Below are positions 27,708 through 36,852 of a stretch of 64,000 nucleotides of DNA, one piece after another. The stretch comes from Candidatus Gastranaerophilales bacterium. Its GTDB lineage: Bacteria > Cyanobacteriota > Vampirovibrionia > Gastranaerophilales > Gastranaerophilaceae. Under the pieces are notes generated by a model. It was not told where the DNA came from. It was given only the letters and a program-made list of their open reading frames with translations, and ran no database searches. A program made the position numbers and the translations under genes. The stretch is from the NCBI GenBank assembly GCA_944325595.1, contig CALVAQ010000007.1, forward strand, positions 38,926 to 102,925, written 5' to 3'. The first letter of the stretch is position 1, and each line of letters opens with the position of its first letter.

Positions 27708-27936
27708 TTTTGTCTTTTAACTACTTCGTATATAAGTATTTAAGCGCATTGTTAACAAATGTTAATCAAACTTTGTTCAAAAAAGCAATTATTTAAACAA
27801 TAAATACTTTATATATATACGAGAGATAAATTAAGAGAGAAAAAGTTTTTTATTCATAATACACACACTGACCTACCACACTAACCTACACACTTACTTA
27901 CTTTACTTACACACGAGGAATCAAACAAGATTCGAC
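27708..27936 (+). ncRNA. Candidate small RNA, G-poor, ending at a terminator
   Basis: No ATG-led frame of note exists here. A palindrome TTAACA-AA-TGTTAA (27752-27765) and several -10-like A/T boxes lie in the left half. From about 27861 to 27913 the plus strand is almost free of G and made of A/C/T tracts (ACACACACTGACC, then repeated ACTTACTT). Then comes a small hairpin GAATC-AAACAA-GATTC and the terminator at 27937-27967. The design, an unstructured tract followed by hairpins and a T-run, resembles a base-pairing sRNA. The 5' end cannot be fixed. Confidence 0.4.
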
Positions 27937-27967
27937 GGGAAATTCGTTAAGAGTTTCCCTTTTTTTT
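27937..27967 (+). terminator. Terminator of the candidate small RNA
   Basis: GGGAAA and TTTCCC pair around an 11-nt loop, followed by eight T (27960-27967). It lies 230 bp after the rhodanese-like stop, too far to be its obvious terminator. Confidence 0.7.
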
Positions 27968-28048
27968 ATTCGTTTCACTATTGATACATTTGATGTGTTT
28001 TTTAACGGTGATATTTTCATTTTTCTTCCCTTTTTATCATTTTATCAC

Positions 28049-28426
28049 TTAGTCTGCTGTTTTCAATCCTTGCTGCAGCACTGTTGCCCACAGATACCAT
28101 AGATGTTTTTGTTTATCATATTTTGCATTTTTTATAAGCATTTCTGAATTTCTCTGTAAAAGCAATTCGGCTTCTGAAGCACGTTCCACATTGTAGCACT
28201 CTATCATTGAGCCCTTTGTTCCTTTCGGTATATCAAGATACCAGAGTATCTTTTTTGCATACCTTTCTCCGGCTTCCGGCTCTATTGCCGTTGAAAGAAA
28301 GCAAGGTTGTATTACATTTTTTCTTAAAAGATTTTTTTCAACAAACTCGTTAATTTCTTTAACAGAATATTTTCCTGTTTCTATTCCTTTGATAAATTTT
28401 TTTGTTTCTTTCAGGCTTATTGTCGT
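28049..28426 (-). pseudogene. ADP-ribosyltransferase toxin-domain remnant
   Basis: An open frame of 125 codons with no start codon, bounded upstream by TAA (28427-28429) and ending in TAA at 28051-28049. The translation resembles the C-terminal part of R-S-E type ADP-ribosyltransferases: a strand with CFLSTAIEP (about 43-50, in place of the STS motif), ILWYLDIPKGTKGSMIE (about 60-76) and the catalytic ExE motif as SEAELLLQRN (about 84-93). An upstream IKG (about 12-14) sits where the conserved arginine would be expected, but has lysine. The N-terminal part is missing. It is probably a decayed toxin or phage-type gene; there is no frameshift inside the remaining frame. Confidence 0.6.
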
Positions 28427-28504
28427 TTATTCAGATGTTTTGCACGAAATCGTTTTTTAACTATAATTAAAATCACAGGTTAATTAATTATAGGTGGTTA
28501 AAAA

Positions 28505-30994
28505 GTGCTAAAAGATCAATATTTTCCTCAGGAGATTGAAAAAAACTGGCAAAAGGTATGGGAAGATAATAAATTCGGAAAAACATACGATGATAGCGAC
28601 AAACCAAAATACTATGCACTGTCTATGTTTCCCTATCCGTCAGGCAAACTCCATATGGGACACGTCAGAAATTACACAATCACGGACGTTATTGCAAGAT
28701 TCAAAAAAATGCATGGCTTTAATGTCTTGCATCCGATAGGATGGGACAGTTTCGGTCTTCCTGCTGAAAATGCCGCAATACAACACGGCGAAAGCCCTGA
28801 AAAATGGACTGATGAAAATATTTCTTATATGAAAATGCAATTGAAAAAACTCGGTCTGATGTATGATTGGGACAGAGAAGTTGCAACCTGCAAACCCGAT
28901 TATTACAAATGGACTCAGTGGCTGTTTTTGCAGTTGTATAAAAAAGGCCTTGCTTATAAAAAAGAAGCAGCGGTTAACTGGTGCGATGAATGCGCTACGG
29001 TTCTGGCTAACGAGCAGGTTATAGACGGAAAATGCTGGAGATGCGACAGCGTGGTTGAGAAAAAATACCTTTCTCAATGGTTCTTAAAAATCACAGATTA
29101 CGCAGAACAGCTTTTGCAGGATATAGACAAGCTCGAAGGCTGGCCTGACAGCGTTAAAATCATGCAGAAAAACTGGATTGGCAAATCGGAAGGTGCAATT
29201 CTCAGATTTAAAGTTAAAGAGATAGAAGAACTTGAGGTTCCTGTTTATACAACAAGACCCGATACCGTCCACGGTATTACTTACCTTGTTGTTGCACCTG
29301 AATACCACGATATAGAAAAGTTAACAACACCTGAAAATAAAGAAGCCGTTGAAGCATATCGAGCCAACGCACGCAAGATGACGGAAATCGAAAGACTTTC
29401 TACTGAACGTGTAAAAACAGGTGTTCCTCTCGGCACTCACTGTATAAATCCGTATACAGGCGAAGAATTTCCGCTCTGGACAGCTGATTACGCTCTTGTT
29501 GAATACGGAACAGGCGCTGTTATGGCAGTTCCTGCGCATGACGAGAGAGATTTTGATTTTGCAAAAAAATATAACCTGCCTGTTAAGGTCGTTATTCAAA
29601 ACCCTGAAAATCCTTCTGACTGCAAAGATGCAGCTTATACAGACCCCGGTGTTTTGATAAACTCAAACGAATTTAACGGCATGAATAATGAAGAAGCCAA
29701 AAAAGCTATCACTCAAAAAGCTGTAGACAGCGGATTCGGCGAGTTTAAAACCCAGTACAGGCTGCGTGACTGGTTGATTTCAAGACAAAGATACTGGGGC
29801 GCTCCGATTCCGATTGTTTATTGCGAAAAATGCGGTGCACAACCGGTACCGGAAGACCAGCTTCCAGTAAGATTGCCGGAAGATGTGGATTTCAGCGTAA
29901 AAGGCAAGTCTCCGATTTTGACTTCAAAAACCTTCCTTGAAACCACATGCCCGTGCTGCGGCGGAAAAGCAATCCGTGAAACCGATACCATGGATACATT
30001 TATCTGCTCAAGCTGGTATTATCTAAGATATGCGGACGCTAAAAATGCAAATGCGCCGTTTGACAAAGAGCTTGTTAACAAATGGCTGCCGGTTGACCAG
30101 TACGTAGGCGGTATTGAGCACGCTATTTTGCACCTGTTGTATTCAAGATTCTTTACCAAAGCCTTGAAAGATTTAGGGCTTGTTGATTTTGACGAACCGT
30201 TTAAAAACCTTTTGACTCAGGGTATGGTGTTAAAAGACGGTTCAAAAATGTCTAAATCAAAAGGCAACACGGTTGACCCCGATGAAATCTTTGAAAATTA
30301 CGGCGCTGATACAGCCAGATTGTTTATTCTCTCGGATTCACCGCCGGCAAGAGATTTTGACTGGTCTGACGCGGGCGTTGAAGGCTGCTACAAATTCTTG
30401 AACAGAGTATGGAGACTGTACGCAGCAAATCAGGATAATTTAATACTTGATTATAAATTACCCGTGGATGTTGCAGCACTTTCCAAAGAAAACAACGACC
30501 TTGTTCGCACAACTCATATTGCGATAAAAGGCATTACTCAGGATATTTCTAACGAATTTCAGTTTAACACCGTTATTTCAAAATACCGTGAGTTTGTTAA
30601 CGCAATATATGACTACACCGCAAAGAAAACTCAATATTCTGACGAAGATAAAAATGTTTTGAGCTTTGCTCTTGTCACTTTGCTTAAACTCATGGCACCG
30701 ACAACAGTGCATTTGACTGAGGAAATTTATCATCAAATCGGCGGCAAAGGTTCTATACACGAAACCCAATGGCCCGAATTTGAGGAAAAATTAGCCAAAA
30801 CCTCCGCAATAACACTCGTTGTACAGGTTAACGGAAAAGTCAAAGACAAGATAGAAGTCGATTCCGAATCTACAAAAGAAGAGCTTGAAAAACACGCTCT
30901 TGAAAGCGAAAAAGTTAAACAGGCCGCAGAAGGAAAAACTATAGTCAAAACTATTGTTGTTCCCGGAAGGCTTGTTAATATAGTTGTAAAATAA
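28505..30994 (+). CDS. leuS: Leucyl-tRNA synthetase
   Basis: Class Ia synthetase, 829 aa, full length. The HIGH-type motif is in FPYPSGKLHMGHVRNY (about 42-57); the CP1 editing domain has VYTTRPDTVHGITYLVVAPE and the T-rich and D residues needed for hydrolysis; the KMSKS loop is SKMSKSKGNTVD (about 580-591). Zinc-binding cysteine pairs are visible (WCDECA with CWRC, CPCCGG). The start is GTG at 28505, with AGGTGG at 28492-28497. It is a single-gene unit closed by a bidirectional terminator. Confidence 0.98.
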   Translation: MLKDQYFPQEIEKNWQKVWEDNKFGKTYDDSDKPKYYALSMFPYPSGKLHMGHVRNYTITDVIARFKKMHGFNVLHPIGWDSFGLPAENAAIQHGESPEKWTDENISYMKMQLKKLGLMYDWDREVATCKPDYYKWTQWLFLQLYKKGLAYKKEAAVNWCDECATVLANEQVIDGKCWRCDSVVEKKYLSQWFLKITDYAEQLLQDIDKLEGWPDSVKIMQKNWIGKSEGAILRFKVKEIEELEVPVYTTRPDTVHGITYLVVAPEYHDIEKLTTPENKEAVEAYRANARKMTEIERLSTERVKTGVPLGTHCINPYTGEEFPLWTADYALVEYGTGAVMAVPAHDERDFDFAKKYNLPVKVVIQNPENPSDCKDAAYTDPGVLINSNEFNGMNNEEAKKAITQKAVDSGFGEFKTQYRLRDWLISRQRYWGAPIPIVYCEKCGAQPVPEDQLPVRLPEDVDFSVKGKSPILTSKTFLETTCPCCGGKAIRETDTMDTFICSSWYYLRYADAKNANAPFDKELVNKWLPVDQYVGGIEHAILHLLYSRFFTKALKDLGLVDFDEPFKNLLTQGMVLKDGSKMSKSKGNTVDPDEIFENYGADTARLFILSDSPPARDFDWSDAGVEGCYKFLNRVWRLYAANQDNLILDYKLPVDVAALSKENNDLVRTTHIAIKGITQDISNEFQFNTVISKYREFVNAIYDYTAKKTQYSDEDKNVLSFALVTLLKLMAPTTVHLTEEIYHQIGGKGSIHETQWPEFEEKLAKTSAITLVVQVNGKVKDKIEVDSESTKEELEKHALESEKVKQAAEGKTIVKTIVVPGRLVNIVVK

Positions 30995-31008
30995 TTTCAA
31001 ATTCATAG

Positions 31009-31055
31009 AAAAACAGACTGCCAAAAAACAGAATACATTTTGCAGTCTGTTTTTT
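31009..31055. terminator. Bidirectional terminator between leuS and the ZorB-like gene
   Basis: Stem CAGACTGC/GCAGTCTG around a 20-nt loop, flanked by an A-run on the left and six T on the right. Confidence 0.8.
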
Positions 31056-31061
31056 ATCTTC

Positions 31062-31757
31062 TTATTTCTTTTTTATTGCATCCAATACGGATTTGTCTTT
31101 GAAAACTATTTTGAGCTCAACTCTTCTGCTTTTGGCAAAATCTTCTTTTCCGTTAATTATAACAGGGTTTGAAGGTCCCTTGCCCACAACCGAGAGAAGA
31201 TTGAAGAGTTTTTTCTCATACTCTTTTTTACCCTGATAATCAGAATAAACAATGTATTGAGCAACTGAAGATGCTCTTTTGAGACTCAAGTCCATGTTTT
31301 TGTAGTATTTTTCCTCGGGCGTTTTTGCTCCGGCAAAAGCCTGAGAGTCTGTATGTCCTTCAATAACAATTTGAAAAATTTTGTCCGTTATGTCTGAATT
31401 TTTCATTATTGTATCAAGATATACCGGAACAAATTTTGACATATACTGTCTGCCTTTTTCGGACAATTCCCAGCTATTAAGTTCAAAAAGTTCTAAATCC
31501 GAGATTTTTATTGTACCGGAAAATTTGTCAACCTCAGCTTTTATGTCATTTTTTTGAAGTTCTCTTGCAATCTTTTCCGTAACCTCATATTGAGATTCTT
31601 TTTCATTAATTTTGTTCTGCGTAAAACCCGTTATTGTAAAAATAAACAGCACAAGAAAAACAACAACCAGCCCGAGCAAAAGGTCGCTCATTGTAACCCA
31701 AAAAACATTTGAGTCGTCATCGCTATTTTGATTTGAACCGTATTTTATATATTTCAT
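31062..31757 (-). CDS. ZorB/MotB-like stator protein with OmpA domain
   Basis: A 231-aa protein with one N-terminal membrane helix (about 24-46, in FWVTMSDLLLGLVVVFLVLF) whose Asp in MSDLL sits where MotB, ExbD and ZorB carry the proton-binding acid. A helical linker leads to an OmpA-like peptidoglycan-binding domain with IEGHTDSQAF (about 130-139) and SRRVELKIVF near the end. It follows the ZorA-like gene by 14 bp, and together they look like a complete ion-driven stator pair. It could be a flagellar or cell-envelope stator instead of a defence protein; the ExbD/TolR family is excluded by the OmpA domain. Confidence 0.8.
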   Translation of the reverse strand: MKYIKYGSNQNSDDDSNVFWVTMSDLLLGLVVVFLVLFIFTITGFTQNKINEKESQYEVTEKIARELQKNDIKAEVDKFSGTIKISDLELFELNSWELSEKGRQYMSKFVPVYLDTIMKNSDITDKIFQIVIEGHTDSQAFAGAKTPEEKYYKNMDLSLKRASSVAQYIVYSDYQGKKEYEKKLFNLLSVVGKGPSNPVIINGKEDFAKSRRVELKIVFKDKSVLDAIKKK

Positions 31758-31771
31758 TGTTTTTTCCGATT

Positions 31772-32674
31772 TTATTCTTTATCGTCATTTCCGAACAAAT
31801 CATCGAGTATTCCCTGCGCACCCTGTTTTTTTAAGTTTTCCTGCAGTTTGTTTACAGAGAATATGAGATTGTCCAGATATGGAACAAGCGTTTCTTTAAA
31901 ACTTTTGTCAAAAGCTGTTTTCATTTGTGCCGGCAATTGGGCAAATGCTTTGTTCAAAGCAAGATTCTGGATTTTTGATTCCTTCAGTAAATCAACAAGG
32001 AATTTTTCGGAGGTAATGCTGTCAAAAAGTTTGTTCATCTCAAGCTGGAAAGCATTCAACGGAGCCTTGCACATGCTCTTGTACAAAAGTCTTTCTATAA
32101 TGATAAACAGGATAGAAGAACCGACAGCCACAACGGAAATCATTGCAGCTACTTTCATTGCTGCAAGCAATGACGAAACGGAAGCTATTGTCGCCTCCTG
32201 TGTTGCAAAATCCACTTTTGAAAAAGCGAGTGAAATATGCAAGAAGGTAAACAAAGGACCTAAACCTGTCAAAATTGTCGGCACCGATGAAATAAATTTG
32301 TAATTTAACTTGCTGTTTATCAGTGTTTCTTCATTAAAAAAGTAACTTGAATCAACCGTACACTGTATACCCGAAGAACCTTCCGACAGACCTTTCAGCT
32401 TTCCTTCCTGCACCGAGTGAGACTCTGTAAAAACCAGAGTATTTTTGAATTCCACCCAGTAGCTTGAAATAAATTTGTTGTTTGAAAAAATTTCATCCAG
32501 TTCTTTAAAACGGTATGCAATATTACCCTTTTTAAAATTATAAAGAGTTTTTGTCAAAAAATTTAGTGATGTATTTATATATCTGACTTTTGTAACAAAG
32601 TATATTACAACACCGGCAAATAGTATCAATATTGTAACTATTACAGGGTCCAAAAATAATTTTAAATCTACCAT
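31772..32674 (-). CDS. ZorA/MotA/TolQ-like stator channel protein
   Basis: A 300-aa inner-membrane protein with three predicted membrane segments: about 8-28 (VIVTILILFAGVVIYFVTKV), 127-150 (SVPTILTGLGPLFTFLHISL) and about 165-195 (AAMKVAAMISVVAVGSSILF). A cytoplasmic loop of about 95 residues lies between the first two. The helix-2 wording resembles the GLLGTFLGL region of ZorA and ExbB proteins. The C-terminal 90 residues are helical, shorter than the long tail of typical ZorA. It is first in a two-gene unit with the OmpA-type partner. It lacks the PomA/MotA four-helix layout, so I favour a ZorA- or TolQ-type channel. Confidence 0.7.
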   Translation of the reverse strand: MVDLKLFLDPVIVTILILFAGVVIYFVTKVRYINTSLNFLTKTLYNFKKGNIAYRFKELDEIFSNNKFISSYWVEFKNTLVFTESHSVQEGKLKGLSEGSSGIQCTVDSSYFFNEETLINSKLNYKFISSVPTILTGLGPLFTFLHISLAFSKVDFATQEATIASVSSLLAAMKVAAMISVVAVGSSILFIIIERLLYKSMCKAPLNAFQLEMNKLFDSITSEKFLVDLLKESKIQNLALNKAFAQLPAQMKTAFDKSFKETLVPYLDNLIFSVNKLQENLKKQGAQGILDDLFGNDDKE

Positions 32675-32814
32675 GATATTTATTTCCTAAAGTTTTTATT
32701 ATTACCTATTTATACCATTTTTATACGATTTAGTACACCAAAAAATATTCTAGAATTGTGTAAACCACCAAAATTTGGGGTATTATACTATTGGAAGACA
32801 AATACGGATTTAAA

Positions 32815-35139
32815 ATGTCAGAAGAAAAACAATGTAATTACGGTTTTGATTTCAAACTCGATGACTTTCAAGAAGAAGCCCTTTTCCATATAAATAACGG
32901 TAAAAGTGTTGTCGTTTGTGCACCGACGGGTGCCGGAAAAACCTGTATTGCACAGATGGCAATACATAAAGCACTAAAAGAGGGCAACAGAATTTTTTAT
33001 ACAACACCGCTGAAAGCTCTTTCAAACCAAAAATACAATGATTTTTCGGAAAAATACGGCATAGACAGAGTCGGACTGCTGACCGGCGATACTTCAATCA
33101 ACAGAGGGGCTCAAATTGTCGTAATGACAACCGAAGTTTTTCGAAACATGCTTTACGGAACAAACTTCGGCTCTGTTACTGACAACCTCAAAGACGTCCG
33201 CTATGTTGTTCTTGACGAAGTTCATTATATGAACGATGAACAAAGAGGCACTGTTTGGGAAGAAAGCATTATATACTGCCCGACAAATATTCAGATTATT
33301 GCTCTGTCAGCCACCGTAGCAAACTCACAGCAGCTTACTGACTGGATAAACACAGTCCATTCACGAACTGAACTTGTGTACACAGATTTTCGTCCTGTGC
33401 CTTTGAGATATTTTTATTACGATTCGTCAAAACCCAATGACATTCTCCCTCTTTTTACACCGGAAGGAAGACTAAACAGAAAAATCAAACCCGAATCAAA
33501 AGCAAAATATTTCGGGCGGCGTGGTTCAAAAATGCCGCAAAGACAGGTTGCTAAAGATGTTGTTTCTGTCTTGCACAAAAAGAATATGCTGCCTGCGATA
33601 TACTTCACCTTTTCAAGAAAGAAATGTGATGAGCAAATGGAAAAATGCGCCGGACTATGCCTTACAACACCCGAAGAACAAAAAGAAATCAAAAAAACAG
33701 TTGATGAATATATTGCGCAAAATCCCTATCTGTACAACAACAAACACCTTGAGTATGTACTATGCGGTGTTGCATCGCACCATGCAGGACTTTTGCCGGC
33801 GTGGAAAGTTCTCGTAGAAAAACTGTTTCAAAAAGGATTGATAAAAGTCGTCTTTGCGACAGAAACCCTTGCAGCAGGCATAAACATGCCTGCACGTTCA
33901 ACCGTAATAAGTTCCGTTTCCAAAAGAACAGACAGCGGACATCGAATGCTTACCCCGAGTGAATTTTTACAAATGTCCGGCAGAGCCGGCAGACGAGGAA
34001 TGGATGAAATCGGCTATGTAACAGTTGTGGGTACGGCATTTCAATCCCCTGAAGAAGTTGCAGATTTGGTAAAAAGCGGTGCCAATCCGCTGGAGAGCAG
34101 ATTTTCTCCGACATATTCAATGGTCGCAAACCTGCTTCAAAGATTTACGTTAGATGAAGCAAAAGAGCTTATTCTCAAGAGTTTCGGATATTATTCTTCT
34201 ACAACAAGACTCACTCCGCTGATGAAACAGCAAGATGAGTTAAATAAAATTATTGCAGAATACCAAAATTTCAAGTGTCCTTTTAACCGGACAACTAAAG
34301 ACATGTTTGAGTACAACAAACTCAAAAATATTTATGTTGAACAAAGAAAAACAGCAAAAGTTCTTAGAAAGCAGATGAACAAAAAAAACAAAGACAATGT
34401 TGATTACTGCCTTGATTTTGAAAAAAAGACAAAAGAACTTTTGCACAAAGTACACAACTATCCTTGCGACACCTGCAAACTGTACAAAAAACATGTCAAA
34501 GAGACAGAGCTTTTGGACAGATTTAAAAAACGGGCAATGAAGCTTGAAAAAACAATCGATTACGAAAAAGATATCTACTGGCGAAAATTCCTCAACCATA
34601 CCCATGTACTTGAAAGAATGGGTTATATAGAAAACAATTATCCCAACGAAAAAGGACTCACTATTGCCGCAATCAGGGCAGAAAATGAGCTGTTCCTTGC
34701 AGAAATTATTTTCAGCGGAATTTTGGATACTCTGTCAGTTGACGAACTTGCCTCTGTAATATGCGCAATAACAACAGAAGATTTGCGTTCGGATGTTTAC
34801 CCCGAACTGCCTATCAGCAAAGGCACCAGAAAAGCCCTGAACAGAATAAAAGATGTAAAAAGAAGAGTTGCAATAGTTCAAAGAGACTTTGATATTGAAA
34901 CGGAAATGTACATAAACTCATACTATTCTCCCCTCATAGAATACTGGGTAAACGGCGGAGAGTGGGAAGATTTGGTCGAACAAATACCATCCGGAGAAGG
35001 AGATATGGTCAGATGTTTCAAAAGAACAATCGATGTACTCAGACAACTGACCGTTATTCCTAACGTTTCTGATGAACTGATACAAACCGCCCGTGCGGCA
35101 ATCGAGGCAATAAACCGCCCGCCGATTGATATTGACTAA
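32815..35139 (+). CDS. Ski2/Mtr4-type superfamily 2 RNA helicase
   Basis: A 774-aa DExH helicase of the Ski2-like group that also includes the cyanobacterial and plastid (ISE2-type) enzymes. Walker A is APTGAGKT (36-43); motif II is VVLDEVHYMNDEQRG (about 131-145), followed by SAT; motif VI is FLQMSGRAGRRGMDE (about 383-397). A long helical C-terminal part with a cysteine cluster (CDTCKLYKKH) follows. I chose the ATG at 32815 over an upstream TTG. It is divergent from the ZorA-like gene, and its stop overlaps that of the convergent gene by three bases. Likely substrate is structured RNA in decay or rRNA processing. Confidence 0.9.
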   Translation: MSEEKQCNYGFDFKLDDFQEEALFHINNGKSVVVCAPTGAGKTCIAQMAIHKALKEGNRIFYTTPLKALSNQKYNDFSEKYGIDRVGLLTGDTSINRGAQIVVMTTEVFRNMLYGTNFGSVTDNLKDVRYVVLDEVHYMNDEQRGTVWEESIIYCPTNIQIIALSATVANSQQLTDWINTVHSRTELVYTDFRPVPLRYFYYDSSKPNDILPLFTPEGRLNRKIKPESKAKYFGRRGSKMPQRQVAKDVVSVLHKKNMLPAIYFTFSRKKCDEQMEKCAGLCLTTPEEQKEIKKTVDEYIAQNPYLYNNKHLEYVLCGVASHHAGLLPAWKVLVEKLFQKGLIKVVFATETLAAGINMPARSTVISSVSKRTDSGHRMLTPSEFLQMSGRAGRRGMDEIGYVTVVGTAFQSPEEVADLVKSGANPLESRFSPTYSMVANLLQRFTLDEAKELILKSFGYYSSTTRLTPLMKQQDELNKIIAEYQNFKCPFNRTTKDMFEYNKLKNIYVEQRKTAKVLRKQMNKKNKDNVDYCLDFEKKTKELLHKVHNYPCDTCKLYKKHVKETELLDRFKKRAMKLEKTIDYEKDIYWRKFLNHTHVLERMGYIENNYPNEKGLTIAAIRAENELFLAEIIFSGILDTLSVDELASVICAITTEDLRSDVYPELPISKGTRKALNRIKDVKRRVAIVQRDFDIETEMYINSYYSPLIEYWVNGGEWEDLVEQIPSGEGDMVRCFKRTIDVLRQLTVIPNVSDELIQTARAAIEAINRPPIDID

Positions 35140-35741
35140 TTGTTTTTGTTAGTTCTTGATTTTGCAATAGAGTCTAGGAAAAAGCCTATTGCAACACCGA
35201 CTGCTATTCCTATACCCAGCCCTTTGAGCGCATTTTTTGAAAGCTCTTTATACATTGCTATTGTTTTCTTTTTGGCTGCCTCTGCTGCTGCTGTAAATTT
35301 CTCTTTGTCAAAAACTTTCAATTCTGCTAGCTTATTTTGAAAATCTTTTGTAAATTTTAAAAGAGATTTGTACAATTTTGGTCTTGATGCATTAGCTTCT
35401 CTGACAGCTGTTTGGTAAGATTTTGTTCTCTTTTCAAACGGCGTATTCAATATTTCTTTAATAGTTAATTCTTTTTCAAGAGTATCAGAAAAATTTTTTA
35501 TTATATTTTCAATCTTAAAAAACTCATCCTGTTTTATTGAACCTGAATTCAGTGCATTTTTTGCTGCTACTATATCAAAAGAATCTTTGTATTCTTTCAT
35601 TGTGTCAATAATTGTCGGAGTGAGTTTAGAAATTTTTAAACATGATTTTTCACCGGGATGTCTAAATCCGTATAACGCACCGCCAATCCCTGCCGCAGCC
35701 GTTGTAATCGGAATATATGATTTATTTTTTTCAGTTTTCAT
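35136..35741 (-). CDS. Membrane protein with two hydrophobic ends, function unknown
   Basis: A 201-aa protein without a recognised family. The N-terminal stretch SYIPITTAAAGIGGALYGF (about 8-26) and the C-terminal LKGLGIGIAVGVAIGFFL (about 174-191) could each cross or enter the membrane; the middle 140 residues are helical and lysine-rich (AAAEAAKKKTIAMYKELS). I chose the ATG at 35741 because AAGGT lies upstream and the longer frame reads poorly. It is convergent with the helicase gene, the two stops overlapping. No role can be proposed. Confidence 0.7.
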   Translation of the reverse strand: MKTEKNKSYIPITTAAAGIGGALYGFRHPGEKSCLKISKLTPTIIDTMKEYKDSFDIVAAKNALNSGSIKQDEFFKIENIIKNFSDTLEKELTIKEILNTPFEKRTKSYQTAVREANASRPKLYKSLLKFTKDFQNKLAELKVFDKEKFTAAAEAAKKKTIAMYKELSKNALKGLGIGIAVGVAIGFFLDSIAKSRTNKNN

Positions 35742-35902
35742 AAAAAGACCTTTCTGAAATTTATGACAATATAAGTATTGTAAAACTTCTAATTTGCTAT
35801 CTTCAAGCATATTGTAAAGAAATATAAAGCAAAATAACATTTTGGCTTTAAATGTTTTTGTAAAAAATTTGATATAATATCTATCGGAGAAAAAGCCAAA
35901 AT

Positions 35903-36265
35903 ATGTACGAAGAAATATTTGAAAAACTTTCAAAATCAGATTTTCGAAGAAAATTCAAACTCAATGAAAAAGACAGAACCTACCTTGAACAAAAAGGTTT
36001 TGAAACAATAAAAAGCCATGCAAAAGACTTTATCGAAAAAAGAATTGCTCCTTCACAAATTCCAAATGACGGCAAACAAACGCCAATGCGAGGACACCCG
36101 GTATTTACGGCGCAGCACGCTACGGCTTCCTGCTGCAGAGGCTGTATTCAAAAATGGCATCACATTCCCAAAGGAGTATCGCTGACACAATCACAGCAGG
36201 ATTATCTTGTGGATTTGATTATGGAATGGCTGAAAAGAGATTTGATAAAACAGGAGAAAAAATGA
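35903..36265 (+). CDS. DUF4186 family protein
   Basis: A 120-aa protein that matches the conserved core of DUF4186: APSQIPNDGKQTPMRGHPVF (about 48-67), then TAQHATASCCRGCIQKWHHI (about 68-87), where two Cys and several His could bind a metal. The function of the family is unknown. It starts a two-gene unit; its stop overlaps the ATG of the acetyltransferase by four bases (ATGA), implying coupled translation. Confidence 0.88.
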   Translation: MYEEIFEKLSKSDFRRKFKLNEKDRTYLEQKGFETIKSHAKDFIEKRIAPSQIPNDGKQTPMRGHPVFTAQHATASCCRGCIQKWHHIPKGVSLTQSQQDYLVDLIMEWLKRDLIKQEKK

Positions 36266-36849
36266 ACGAAAAAGAAAAAATGCTTAACGGCTTTTTGTAC
36301 GACGGAAACTATGACAAATCACTTTTTGACGAAAGAATAAAATGCAAAACACTCTGTCACAAGTTCAATATGCTTTCACCCGACAAAATTGATGAAAGAA
36401 AATCAATCCTGAAACAGATAATAGGCAAAACAAAAACGACCTTTTGGATAGAACCGCCTTTTTACTGCGACTATGGCTGCAATATAGAACTCGGAGAGAA
36501 TTTTTATTCGAACCACAATTTGATAATCTTAGACCCCGCAAAAGTAACCTTTGGCGACAATGTTTTTCTGGGTCCGAACTGTGCATTTTATACCCCGCAG
36601 CATCCGCTGGATGCAGAAACAAGAAACAAAGGGCTTGAATACGCCTTTCCCATAAAAGTAGGAAATAACGTCTGGTTTGGCGGAGATGTAAAAGTTATGC
36701 CGGGAATAACCATTGGTGACAATACAGTAATAGGTGCAGGCAGTGTAATCACAAAAGATATTCCTTCAGGCGTAATCGCAGCAGGAAATCCTTGCCGTGT
36801 TATCAGAAAAATTACCAAAGCGGACAAAACACGATTTGAAAAGAAATAA
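36262..36849 (+). CDS. Maltose/galactoside O-acetyltransferase-like protein
   Basis: Left-handed beta-helix (hexapeptide) acetyltransferase of the Maa/LacA type, 195 aa. The N-terminal Mac domain has KMLNGFLYDGNYDKSLFDER (about 6-25), FWIEPPFYCDYGCNIELGEN follows, and the hexapeptide coil ends in GDNTVIGAGSVITKDIPSGV (about 154-173) with AAGNPCRVIRKI. The catalytic His is in the QHPLD segment. Acetyl-CoA would be the donor and a sugar the acceptor. The ATG is set by an AGGAG ribosome site and the ATGA overlap with DUF4186. Confidence 0.92.
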   Translation: MNEKEKMLNGFLYDGNYDKSLFDERIKCKTLCHKFNMLSPDKIDERKSILKQIIGKTKTTFWIEPPFYCDYGCNIELGENFYSNHNLIILDPAKVTFGDNVFLGPNCAFYTPQHPLDAETRNKGLEYAFPIKVGNNVWFGGDVKVMPGITIGDNTVIGAGSVITKDIPSGVIAAGNPCRVIRKITKADKTRFEKK

Positions 36850-36852
36850 ATG

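Noticed and set aside
31062..35139. Complete Zorya defence system
   Set aside because: Only ZorA/ZorB-like genes are present; no ZorC, ZorD or ZorE, and the helicase is of the Ski2 type, not Snf2.
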